Assembly (NCBI GenBank): GCA_947172415.1
Contig: OX359201.1
Location: 3,968,001-4,032,000 of the forward strand
Reading direction: 5' to 3'
From: Chondrosia reniformis
Lineage: Eukaryota; Porifera; Demospongiae; Chondrillida; Chondrillidae
Length of the DNA: 64,000 bases
The position numbers and the translations under genes are program-made. Each line of letters opens with the position of its first letter. Positions within the stretch are counted from its first letter, which is position 1. The notes under the pieces are model-generated. The model worked only from the letters and a program-made list of their open reading frames with translations. It was not told where the DNA came from and did not search any database. Shown here one piece after another: positions 23,221-33,366 of the stretch.

Positions 23221-24112
23221 ATGGCAGAAGCAAGGAAGCAATTTTATGGCAGTGTGCAGTTAACCACTGAGCAGTTGGAGGTATTATTGTTTGCTGATGA
23301 CCTGGTGATGCTGGCGGAAACTGAAGAAACATTACAGCACAATCTGCAAGAGTTGAATGATAAGTTGGAAGAATGGGGAATGAAGGCGAATTGGCAGAAG
23401 ACAAGAGCCATGAGGATTGGAAGGAAAGAAGAGGTATGCAATGTCGAAGTGAATGGCGAGAGGGTGGAGAAGGAGATGCAGTACCTTGGTGTAATGATTA
23501 GTGGTGATGGGTATATGGATAGGGAAGTGGAGCAAAGAATAGGAAAGGCATCAAAAATGATAGGGGCAATTGAAAATACAGTGCTGGGAAGGAATGAACT
23601 GATGAAGGGCACGAAATTAAAAGTGGTAAATGCTATGGTGAGACCCACCTTGACCTATGGATGTGAAGTGTGGGCTCTACAGGCAAAACATAAGGGCCGA
23701 ATACAGGCTGTACAGATGAGGGTGTTAAGGCGGAGAGAGGGGGTGTCGAGTGTGGATAGAATAAGTAACATGGATCTTAGGGACAGATTAAAGCAGGAGG
23801 GAGTTTTGGATTATGTGAGGAGACGGCAACAGAACTGGAAGCAAAGGTTAGAAGAGATGAGTAGCAGTAGAGTGACAAAGAAAGTGCTCAACGGTAAGAT
23901 CCCAGGAAAACGCCCTAGAGGAAGACCCAGAAGGAGATGGATAATAAACTTTGAATAATTATTAACATTGTACATTGATACAGGAAATTTTTCTATGCTA
24001 GTATAGTTATAAATATTAAACTCTGTCCGTAGAAAACTCTATATTTTGTTTGTTTGTAATCAGGGCAACCTCCCACTTGGGAGATAAAACCCTTCATCTT
24101 GTTTTGATTGAT
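23221..24112 (+). pseudogene. Second LINE fragment (RTE-like) with 3' tail
   Basis: An open frame of 245 codons (23221-23958) covers the end of a reverse transcriptase: VLLFADDLVMLAETEE (FADD), KTRAMRIGRKEEV, a thumb region (VRPTLTYGCEVWALQAKH) and a basic C-terminus (GKRPRGRPRRRW). The 3' untranslated part ends near 24112 in a short TTGATTGATTGA repeat, the usual RTE/CR1 tail. The 5' part is absent (truncated by reverse transcription), and it abuts the previous LINE. The class is given by motif appearance only. Confidence 0.78.
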
Positions 24113-26207
24113 TGAATTATTTAATGAGTGTAATATTATTAACCCCTATTTTATACTCTAAACAATATGCAGAAACACCTCTATATCCTTTCATACCCTA
24201 AAAAACAAATCACCAACTATATTTATCGCATGTACTTGCAGCACAAATCAGTCACCTAGCTTTACTCAACATATACTTTTATAAATGCATACATGCAATT
24301 CACTCCCCCCCCTCCTCTCCATGCAATTTATCCAGTTGCAGTCAAAGTCTTTTAGTGTGACTTATAAACCCTTGTGGTTGGGCTGTCTTTACTGATTTCA
24401 GTTTTGTATAGCATGTCACAATAATAAACAATCATCATCATTATTATTATTATAATGCATTACTAGGTAGTCTTGACTTGTATAACAGTATCAGCTAAAT
24501 CTAAGATGCAGGGAAGACCTTTTGCACATTCACCAAGGTGGCTGTGCGGTTGAGACTATTGAATGTATTTGAATGACGTCATCAATTGATTGTGTAAAAA
24601 CTAAGATGCTGCACGTAAACAGCCTTGCCAGAGGTGAAATTTTTAGTCCCCACTCTTTCAATTAATAAATAGAAGAATGTTTTCCATAGGAAAGTTTAAA
24701 CTCATTATTATCCTACTCTCAAGACAATGGACGTTATCCTAAGCCCAAAACCCGATCTTGGGGCGCTTGATAAAGGAAAATATTCCAGCCACTTTTCCGC
24801 ACCCAGTGAGTCACCTACATTGAAATGCCAACCTTTGTTTGATGCCTCAATGTTGCCCCTTTAGGGTGTAGAGTATGATAGCCTCGTAGCCTGTTTGCAA
24901 CTTTAGCTATGCTTTGACACAAAATTTAAAATGGGCCACAAAGACCCATAAAAGGTTCTTGTTGATACCTCGATCTTGATTTGACTCCCTTTTGGCTTGC
25001 TTACCGTTTCTTCCTCTAGAGCGTTTTTTAAAAACGGTAAGCATTTTATTGCATTCATTTCAGAGATTGGAGACAGCAAATATGATCAGATAAAATAAGA
25101 CAGACTTGGAGAAAAATAAGCATGCATGCACATATAAATTCTTGTACTGTCTGTAAGTAATTATAAAAGGATGCTGATTAGTTGTCAAAATGTTTAGTAT
25201 TATTATTACTTTGAATTGTTGAATAATACAGTTAACCATGAATGTCGTTGTCCAAACTGCACAACTACTTATACAAGCAAGCAAGACTGACTCAAAGTGA
25301 ATAAATTAAAAAAGAGTAAGCCAGGATACTGCATGGTAGGTCCACCACTATAAGTGGTAATCTGACTTGTAATGACTGTTTAAGTGCTTCTCTCATTGTA
25401 TATACCATCTTGGTCCTATTTAACACATGCATTGTACAATGAGGGCAGTAGTTTGATCACTAGTCTTTCCAACCGGAATAGTTACTTGTGATTGATCAAC
25501 TATGTATATAGATATCAATTTATGTAAAACAATGCCATGACTCAGGCACTATATTACACACAGCTGCCTATTGGAACTTTGTGTTTTTAACCTTTTCAGG
25601 CAAAATTACACCTGTGTTCAACAGAATAGCTCAGGTAAGTTTCATATTTCGACTTGTTAGTGTAATTTAATCACTAGGCCATGTTCACAGGCTAAAGACA
25701 TTTCTTAAGAAGTGACCAAATCATTGAGAATCTAACAGTCATTTCAATAAGTCTTTAAATGTGTAAAGAAGGTAGTAGGAGATATAAAAACTCCTATAGG
25801 ACCATACAGGCAATGTAGTACAGTCTTATCAATGGCAAGATGGTAACTGATGTAATCTTTATATACATACATGTCACCCATATATATAGTCCAAATTTGA
25901 GTATATTACAATTGACACACTTTAATGTATTTCGTACTGTAACATTATGCAATGAAAGATTAGCTGATAGCCTTCTGTGAAAACAATGGTTGCAGAAGAG
26001 CCTTTCTGAAATTGATTGAATTGTAAGTTGTTTTTCAGAAGCGTAATGCATGCAGTTCCACATCATTGCATTTTTATTCACTTTAAAAACTTGAATGTAT
26101 AATATCATTAGTGTATAAATTATCAATCAGTCAATAGTGTTTAGAATGTTCAAGGTCAAGTGAGTGTGTGAACTAGGAAACAGTATCTGATTCTACAGTA
26201 AGGTGAG
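24113..26207. other. Gene-poor stretch with a trinucleotide run
   Basis: No coding region was recognised. A short ATC/ATT run lies at 24420-24458. A 35-bp segment at about 25599-25633 sits between an acceptor-like and a donor-like site and could be a tiny exon (KITPVFNRIAQ), but nothing supports it. Confidence 0.4.
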
Positions 26208-26211
26208 GTGA

Positions 26212-26281
26212 CCCTATAGGCTCCTTTACAGAATAGGCATAGCATATAGGAAAATGGTATCTCAGATTTTTCATGTGTTGT
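26212..26281 (+). repeat. Penelope element 3'-end fragment
   Basis: This matches the last 70 bp of the Penelope element (33143-33212), from CCCTATAGGCTC to GATTTTTCATG, with a few differences. It is a short independent copy. Confidence 0.75.
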
Positions 26282-26837
26282 AAGGTTTACATGTTTCATA
26301 AGAGAGTACCGTAGTACTCTCTAAGTAGGAATGGCCGGAAAAAAATGGCCACCCTATCCAATGTATTAGCAAGCAACACCTCATAAATCACCAACGAAGC
26401 GATTTGCGGTTATATTCGGTTATTTGCAGCCATTAATGCACGCTTTTCTAAATGTCAAAACATGTTTCGACGCTCTAAACGCTCTACAGCGTTCAAAAAG
26501 CGGCTAACTAGGAATAGACCCATTTAATTTTTTCTTCTTTTATTGAATAGACTAGCGCTAATATGCAAACTTATGCGGGCACATACAAGTTATAAATCGT
26601 CATAAATATTTCCGAACTAGGGAATAGACAGTCCTAAATCTGAATGCGCTCTATAAGAAACATGTTAATTGTGAAAAGCGAAAATTGTAGTCTACTCGGA
26701 CGCCATTTTTTAATTAAGAGATCATGGGTTTCGGCATATATTTCTTGTCTAAGACGTTATTTTGAGATTTCGCCAAGAAAACTTTCAAATCAATTTAAAA
26801 CAAGTAATATTAAGAAGAAAAAGGGGGAATACAAATA

Positions 26838-26992
26838 GATAAAAAAACATTTACAAAAAATGATGTTAGAAGTAGGAATGGCAGTGTTCACTAATACATC
26901 TGCAAAAAGTATCCAAACGAGACAGTGATTATATGATAAGGCAATCATAACAGAAGTTGCATATATATATTGAATTTAAAGTAACTTAACCT
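26838..26992 (-). repeat. Left copy of a 150-bp inverted repeat
   Basis: This is the near-exact reverse complement of 33212-33366 (for example ACTAATACATCTGCAAAAAG here and CTTTTTGCAGATGTATTAGT there). The pair brackets the plus-strand dynein exons and the Penelope element. Confidence 0.85.
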
Positions 26993-27055
26993 TACACTTC
27001 TGTGTTTGGGCACACTAACCTGAGGTAGGAATGGTGCACCAAACACAGAAGTGTA
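26993..27055. repeat. 17-bp-arm hairpin
   Basis: TACACTTCTGTGTTTGG (26993-27009) and its exact complement (27039-27055) enclose a 29-base loop. It lies between the inverted repeat and the Penelope 3'-end copy. Confidence 0.85.
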
Positions 27056-27072
27056 TGGTGCACCATTTTCAC

Positions 27073-27217
27073 CAGAAGATGAAAGAAGGGAAAAGAAGGA
27101 AGAAAAGACTAGTACTGTATCTTCATCTAAAGCTCTCTTTAGGTTTAGTTCCCCTATAGGCTCTTTTTACAGAATAGGCATATAGCATGTAGGAAAATGG
27201 TATCTTAGATTTTTCAT
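27073..27217 (+). repeat. Second Penelope 3'-end copy
   Basis: A direct repeat of 33068-33212, nearly identical over 145 bp, starting at GAAGATGAAAGAAGGG and ending at GATTTTTCATG. It lacks the hammerhead that precedes the same sequence at 33015. It is a solo terminal fragment or one end of a complex Penelope insertion. Confidence 0.85.
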
Positions 27218-27458
27218 GTGTTTACTTAGCCTCATGTTAGTCCCTGGTGGCTGTTGAGCCATTGTTGCCTTTAAATAGCCCCGGCTACATGTAATAGGTT
27301 AAGTCTTTGTGGACTAGCTTGTCTAGTCCTTGACCCATTTCCAATCATGACAAGTACAAAGTATAGAGATAGGATACCGGCTGGGAGGTCGCCCGGGTTA
27401 ACAAGCTCCCCGTCATTAGGTAAAGGTAGGGTGCCTTTATCCTTTTGTGTACCTACAG

Positions 27459-29867
27459 CTGTTTAAAGGTGGCCAGAAGATATTAGACAGACAGCGATTT
27501 CAGTATCCATCAAACTGGCTCTATGCTGACCACATTGAAAGCGAATGGAGTGCCTTTAATGATATTCTAAAGAGAAAGGATGCAGCAATGCAGTCTCAGA
27601 TTGCCCACCTCCAGGTCAAGATAATGGCTGAAGACAAAGCTGTAGAGCAAAGGACACAAGAAAGTCTCACAGAATGGGAGAAAGGAAAACCTATTCAGGT
27701 ACTGCTTTGAGCTAAGGGCATTAATTTTTCCATCTTGTATGATCATTTCTTTGGGTACTACCGTATATCGGGAATTGATTGCGAATTGATTGCGAGAGTA
27801 AAAGATTGTGAATTACGGGTATAAGTAAACATTGCGGTTAAAAGAATGTGAGATAAAGCTTAGATGTACGCGACATGTATACGAAATTATAAGGTATCAA
27901 ATCAATATGTGTCAAAAGATTGCACATACCGTCAAAACTTGCAATTTGTATTCTTTTGACACACATGTTCAATTCCCAATATACGTATGGTACTTTAAAT
28001 GTCTTTTCATCCATCTGGTTCGGTCATGTCTTGTTTTAATGTTAGGGTGACATAAGGCCTGGTGATGCCACAACTAAGCTGCAGATTTTTGAAGGCAAGT
28101 TCCAAAGGTTAAAGGAAGACAGGGAAAATGTGACAAAAGCAAGGGAATCACTAGAACTAGACAGAGGTATGTACGCCCCCTGGTGCAGCCAAGTAATTAT
28201 TTTATGGTCAAAGGAATAGAAATTTACAATGTGTGTGTGTGATCATAGGCTAAGGAATAGAAATTTACAATGTGTGTGTGCAATCATAGGCTAAGGAATA
28301 GAAATTTACAATGTGTGTGTGTAATCATAGGCTAACTGCAAGTCAGAGCCATGCAGTTGGAAGTCAGTTTTGTGACATAATAATTTGTTTATGTTTTTGT
28401 TTTCTTAAATGTATGCTTGTAATAGTTTTCTGAGGTACGTAGGTTTACATAATAGAAGTAATAAATTCAACTTCAGACAAATAGAGAATGTATGGCCTAT
28501 ACATTCTCTACTTGTCTGAAGTTTTACATGTAACTTGCTTTTGCTAGTTTAATACACTGGTTACAAGTGTATAATTGTCTATGATATTGAAGGATTGCAA
28601 TTAGCTCTGCCATTTGAATTTTGAAGTCTCGTTTACTCACTGTCATTCAATGGTATTCTAATAGGTGTGTCGTCTGTGGCCCATGAACGGCTGTTGGCTG
28701 CTATTGAGGAAATGCAAGATCTACAAGGAGTTTGGGCTGAGTTGTCCAAGATTTGGGTTAAAATTGATGAGCTAAAAGAACGCCCATGGCTAACTGCTGC
28801 ACCAAGGAAGATTCGCCAAGAACTAGAGGCTTTATTGGAACAATTAAAATCACTTCCAAACAATTTGAAAACTTATGCATCATTTGATTATGTTCAGAAA
28901 ATGCTCAGAAGCTACTTGAAGGTAGGAAGCAAGTGTTTTTCTTTATTGAATCACCAAGCTAGCATAACATAGTGGAACAAGGGGTATAGACAAAGTTTAG
29001 AGTGCAAGAAGACTAGGCCTATAGTTTGTCTGTTGCATTTAGCTATCCTGTCAACATAACCTTAACAAGCTCCCAAAATGTGAACAAGCAGGCAGCTACA
29101 CTGTTGCAATGTTCATGCATGGCATTCACTGAAGCTGTCCTTTCACTTCTACTATTAGGTTAACATTCTCATAACAGAATTAAAGTCAGAAGCTTTAAAA
29201 GATCGTCACTGGAAGCAGCTAATGAAAAAACTGAGAGTCCACTGGGTAATGGCTGAACTTACTCTAGGACACATTTGGGGAGTGGACCTAGTGAAGAATG
29301 AAGCCATCATCAAAGATGTAATTCTGGTAGCTCAAGGAGAGATGGGCTTGGAAGTATTTCTCAGACAGGTAAAGATATTTGCTTAGTGAAAAAATGTGTT
29401 TTAGATAATACTTGAATGAAGCAGCTCGAGGATGTAAAAGTATTTGCGTGGATAGAAGTCTTTATTAAGAGTCATGATAAGAAGTGATTCCCCTACTGAG
29501 AGCTGTTGATGTGATTTGTTTGATAAGGTGTTATATCTGTTGAATGTAACAGGTATTAAAAAATTCAATTTTGGTATATACGTATATATGCATGAATATG
29601 TGTTTTCATGAAAATTATTGGGAATGCTATACAGATAATAGAGCGATTACTTTGGACGATCGGGCACACTGACAAGTTACTTTGAATATATGACATGAAT
29701 ATGTGTGTATACATTTGTAGGTTCGTGAATACTGGCAAAGCTTTGAGCTTGAAATGGTCAACTTCCAGAACAAGTGTAGACTAATCAAAAGTTGGGATGA
29801 GTTGTTTACAAAGTGTAAAGAACACATTAATCAGCTGTCAGCCATGAAACTCTCACCCTATTTTAAA
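27459..29867 (+). CDS. DYNC1H1: Cytoplasmic dynein 1 heavy chain, tail/linker exons (partial)
   Basis: Five exons with GT-AG borders: 27459-27698, 28046-28166, 28665-28921, 29159-29368 and 29721-29867. They join in phase to 975 nt (325 aa) without stops. The product matches the DHC_N2 tail-to-linker region of cytoplasmic dynein 1 heavy chain: GEWxAFNDI-like [15 protein letters not shown], then [42 protein letters not shown] and ending AMKLSPYFK. This region lies ahead of the motor and transmits its power stroke to dimer and cargo. The exons are on the strand opposite to the rest of the gene (36213-64000), and no continuation exon was found to the right. No exons for the earlier tail were recognised to the left. 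Either an inversion split the gene or this is a partial duplicate. The exons look fully functional. Confidence 0.92.
27761..27990. mobile_element. MITE in a dynein intron
   Basis: Imperfect terminal inverted repeats (CCGTATATCGGGAATTGA at the left; TCAATTCCCAATATACGTAT at the right) next to TA on both sides. It is 230 bp without coding capacity. The TA flanks suggest mobilisation by a Tc1/mariner-type transposase. Confidence 0.6.
28213..28335. repeat. 41-bp tandem repeat, three copies
   Basis: The unit starts GGAATAGAAATTTACAATGT and includes a (TG)n run and ATCATAGGCTAA. Copies start at 28213, 28254 and 28295 and differ by one or two bases. Confidence 0.9.
28469..28523. repeat. 25-bp-stem hairpin in a dynein intron
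   Basis: Arms AACTTCAGACAAATAGAGAA plus TGTAT (28469-28493) and its complement (28499-28523) pair with one G-T or mismatch position around a 5-base loop. The structure is compatible with a short miRNA-like precursor or a tiny MITE. Nothing shows that it is expressed. Confidence 0.6.
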
Positions 29868-29972
29868 GTAAGTTTGTTTTACTTTATTCATGTTCACTAA
29901 CTGTAAATATTTCACAATTACAATAATACCAGTGAAAAGTTAGCTAACTCTCCCCCATCTGTAGGTAGAGGG

Positions 29973-32759
29973 GTGCCTACTGGTGGGCAAGCTAGCCCCT
30001 CACTAGTTAAGAAGTGTAGCAATAAGCGGTGTAAAACATGCCCCTCTTTAGTTACTGGCCCTACTTTTAAGAGTTCAGTTACTGGCAGGACCTATCAAGT
30101 CCGTAGCCCTTGTGGTCCCCTAGGATGCCAGAGTAGGAATGTTGTGTATCTTATTACTTGTAAACAATGTGATGTACAGTATGTAGGAGAAACCTCTCAG
30201 ATGCTTAGGAGTAGAATGAACAACCATAGGACTAGTACCAAAGGTTTTAAGCCACTGTATCTTTACAATCACTTTAATTCTGATAACCATAGTTTTGATG
30301 ATGCCTTGATTATGCCCATAGAACAGATACCTGAGACACCTAATTCTACTAGCCTCAGACTACTGAGAGAAGCGTTCTGGTACAAGGAACTCTGCTCTAT
30401 TTACCCATATGGACTTAACGATAACATTAAAGGCGTTGGCAATATTTCAAAACTTAAAAAAGAAATCATCGTATGGAACCTTTTTAATCGCTTATCTCAT
30501 AAAAGACGGCATCGGCGCTCCAATCTAAAATCGACAGGCAGTAGTAATAACGCTGCCTACGACCCTGAATGGCTCAAAGAACGACTACCACTTTACAAGA
30601 ACGTTGGCTTTCTAGCCAAACTTAAACGCGATACTTTTGCATTACCAGCTCGACACCTTCATCGTTTGTTAAACTCGGTACAATGTCTCATCGATACCCC
30701 AGAAACACCTTTTCCGCTTAGACTTATGCTAATGATTAAAGACGTTATTAAAGCACGCGCTTCAGCCAGCCTTCCCAAACACCCAACGAAAACGACAAGT
30801 CCAGAAGGGTTTCTTAAAATCGTGTTTCATAATAAAGGTGTAGAAAAAATAGGCCTCTCAGGTATCTTAAACCAAAAGTTAGTGTTAGAAACTGTCCCAC
30901 CCTTTATACAAAACAAAGAGCCCCCATGTGTAGTATATAAGTATACCCAACCAATAGGACCTCAAATCTTTAACTTTTCACAAGCCTCCAAGTCAGATGT
31001 TTTTAGAAAACCAGAACCATGTGAGTGTCACAAGTCCCCCTTCATTTACAAGCCCCTAGGCCATGTTTTAACAGGTGATCTACGTATTGTTAGTAACCCA
31101 AAACTTAGAAAACTTCTTAAGAAAGGACCAAAATTTAGAGAACCTAATAACTTTAATTGGGTAACTGCTTTAAAAATGTGTAAGGAAGGTCTTAGAAAAT
31201 ATAAGATTACCTGGGCCCGTAGAGAAAATGTATCTACTTCTGTATTTAGTGAGTGGGAAAATGCTGTACTTAAGAAAATTAATGATAGGATCTCTAAGCT
31301 GTCTAAATCGTATACCAAATCCTCAGTAGCCAAGAAGACCCTTACTTGCCCTAAAATTAAGAAATTCTTAGCAGACCTACATGATAAGTATGTTATAGCC
31401 CCTGCCGATAAGGCCTCTAATAATATAATTTTTATATGTAAGTCCTACTATAGACAAATTATTAATGAAGAACTAGGCAGTACCTCCACTTATGCTAAAT
31501 GTGCAGTAGAACCCCAACAGTTAATTAGGAAACACATAGATTTCTTAAAACTAGAGAACTTAGAACCTAAACCAGACTGGTGTAACCTTCCCTCTTTTTA
31601 CTGGATGCCTAAGCTACATAAGAACCCTTACAGCTACAGATTCATAGCCGCCTCTCACAAATGTACTACCAAACCCCTTTCTAGATTTCTAAATTCGGCG
31701 CTCAGACTAATTCTCAAACATTTTAGAGAATACTGCCTAGGTATATATAGGAATACTGGTGTTAATGCCTTTTGGATAGTAGAAAGCTCACTAGAAGTCT
31801 TAGATAGTCTTAGGTCTATACCCACTAGAAAAGCCCAGCTAGCTAGTTTTGATTTTTCTACATTATATACAGCGATCCCCCATAATCTACTAAAAGATAA
31901 GATTACTAACCTAATTCATAGTGCCTATACCTGTAGAAAGTCCCAATATATAGAAGTCTGTCAGGATAAAGCCTTTTGGTCTAACAATGTCTCCAATAAA
32001 GCAGTCACAGCTGTTCATTTAGTAGAGCTCTTTAATTACCTTATTGACAACATTTATGTATGTGTAGACGGTTCTGTATTTAAGCAATGTGTAGGTATCC
32101 CTATGGGTACTGACTGTGCCCCTGTAGTTGCTAATCTTTTTCTGTTTGCCTATGAGTATGAGTTTATGAAAGGACTACTTAAGGATAACATCACCCTAGC
32201 TATTAAATTTTCCAATACTTATAGGTATATTGATGACCTTTTATGTATTAACAACAAGGATTTTGAACTGTCAATTAGTGATATTTACCCCAAAGAACAT
32301 ATTCTTAAAAAGACAAATACCAGCCCTAAAAAATCCCCCTTTTTAGACTTAGATATAACCATTACTAACAATCAATTTATCACTAAAGTATATGATAAGT
32401 GAGAGGACTTTAACTTTGATATAGTAAATTTCCCCCATTTAGATAGTAATATTCCTAATACCCCAGCCTATGGTGTCTTTATTTCACAACTAATTAGGTA
32501 TTCTAGAATATGTAGTGACTTCTCCAGTTTTCAGGCTAAAAGTTTGCAGTTATGCAGTAGGCTTATTAAGCAGGGTTACAAATACTTTAAGCTTAAGTCA
32601 ACCTTTAAAACCTTCCTATCCCGGCAGCCTCTAGTTAGAATCAAGTATAAGCAAAAAGTAGCTAGTATGCTTAAGGACTGTCTTGTGTTACCCCATATTG
32701 TGTTACCCCACCTCCAAAGAAATGTTACTACTAGAAGACCTAAGGGTAGACTTACGTAA
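29973..32759 (+). pseudogene. GIY-YIG plus reverse transcriptase, Penelope/Naiad type
   Basis: The N-terminal part (about residues 13-90) combines a Cys cluster (KKCSNKRCKTCPSL) with a GIY-YIG nuclease: NVVYLITCKQCDVQYVGE then SRMNNHR. It precedes the reverse transcriptase, the permuted order reported for Naiad/Chlamys Penelope-like elements. Ordinary Penelope proteins carry GIY-YIG at the C-terminus. RT motifs follow: FYWMPKLHKNPYSYRFIA, ASFDFSTLYTAIPHNLL, CVGIPMGTDCAPVVANLF and YRYIDDLLCIN (active-site Asp pair), then SPFLDLDITITNNQFITK. A single TGA at 32400-32402 replaces what relatives suggest is an Arg codon. The frame then stays open to 32759 (DFNFDIVNFPHLDS ... RRPKGRLT). There is no initiator ATG. 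Apart from that one transition the protein is complete, so the copy is young. Confidence 0.85.
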
Positions 32760-32935
32760 TATGTCCTACTTGTGTCTATAGTTATGCTGAGTCTGTTTTA
32801 CCTGTACAAGCAAGATTACTAATAGATTTATAATTAATTCATAAAAGTTAATTGGACCTACATTCCTTTCATAAAATTAAATTTCATCATGTGTCTTAGT
32901 TAACACCTTATTTAACTTTTGGCGCCAAAATAGTG

Positions 32936-32943
32936 TATATAAG
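32936..32943 (+). promoter_or_regulatory. TATA-like box in Penelope 3' region
   Basis: TATATAAG lies about 80 bp upstream of the hammerhead. Penelope terminal repeats are expected to carry the promoter, so this box may serve a downstream tandem copy. This is inference from position and sequence. Confidence 0.4.
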
Positions 32944-33014
32944 GCCCCTAGATTTAGCATAGTGAGCCAAGGATTCACAGAAGATCAAGATAAAGAAAAA
33001 GACAAAGACTCCCA

Positions 33015-33060
33015 GGATCACTGATGAAGGGTGGAATTCCCAGAAACGGCTGTCTGACCC
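33015..33060 (+). ncRNA. Type I hammerhead ribozyme
   Basis: The core CTGATGA (33021-33027) and GAAA (33043-33046) are both present. Stem I pairs GGATCA (33015-33020) with TGACCC (33055-33060), with one mismatch. Stem II is GGG/CCC (33029-33031 with 33039-33041) around a 7-base loop, with an A-A pair next to the core. Stem III is the two-base type: A33046-T33053 and C33047-G33052 with loop GGCT. Cleavage is predicted after C33054 (GTC). Tiny stem III hammerheads are known from Penelope-like elements, where they probably act as dimers. The weak stem II makes activity uncertain. Confidence 0.75.
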
Positions 33061-33211
33061 AGTGGAGAAGAAGATGAAAGAAGGGAAAAGAAGGAAGAAA
33101 AGACTAGTACTGTATCTTCATCTAAAGCTCTCTTTAGGTTTAGTTCCCCTATAGGCTCTTTTTACAGAATAGGCATATAGCATGTAGGAAAATGGTATCT
33201 TAGATTTTTCA

Positions 33212-33366
33212 TGGTTAAGTTACTTAAATTCAATATATATATGCAACTTCTGTTATAATTGCCTTATCATATAATCAGTGTCTTGTTTCGATACTTTTTG
33301 CAGATGTATTAGTGAACACTGCCATTCTTACTTCTAACATCATTTTTTGTAAATGTTTTTTTATTT
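33212..33366 (+). repeat. Right copy of the 150-bp inverted repeat
   Basis: Directly abuts the 3' end of the Penelope element and is the reverse complement of 26838-26992. It contains no coding motif. Confidence 0.85.

Larger units (their letters stand above)
29907..33212 (+). mobile_element. Penelope-like retroelement (Naiad type)
   Basis: The element consists of a 5'-truncated ORF (29973-32759) and a 3' region with a TATA-like box, a hammerhead ribozyme and a terminal segment found twice more nearby (26212, 27073). The open frame continues upstream of 29973 to 29907 without an in-frame ATG, so the start is missing. The 5' boundary with dynein intron sequence lies between 29868 and about 29940 and cannot be placed exactly. 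It sits in the same orientation as the preceding dynein exons. Confidence 0.82.

Noticed and set aside
25599..25633. Possible 35-bp exon with acceptor and donor
   Set aside because: No neighbouring exon or recognisable peptide; splice-like sites of this quality are common by chance.
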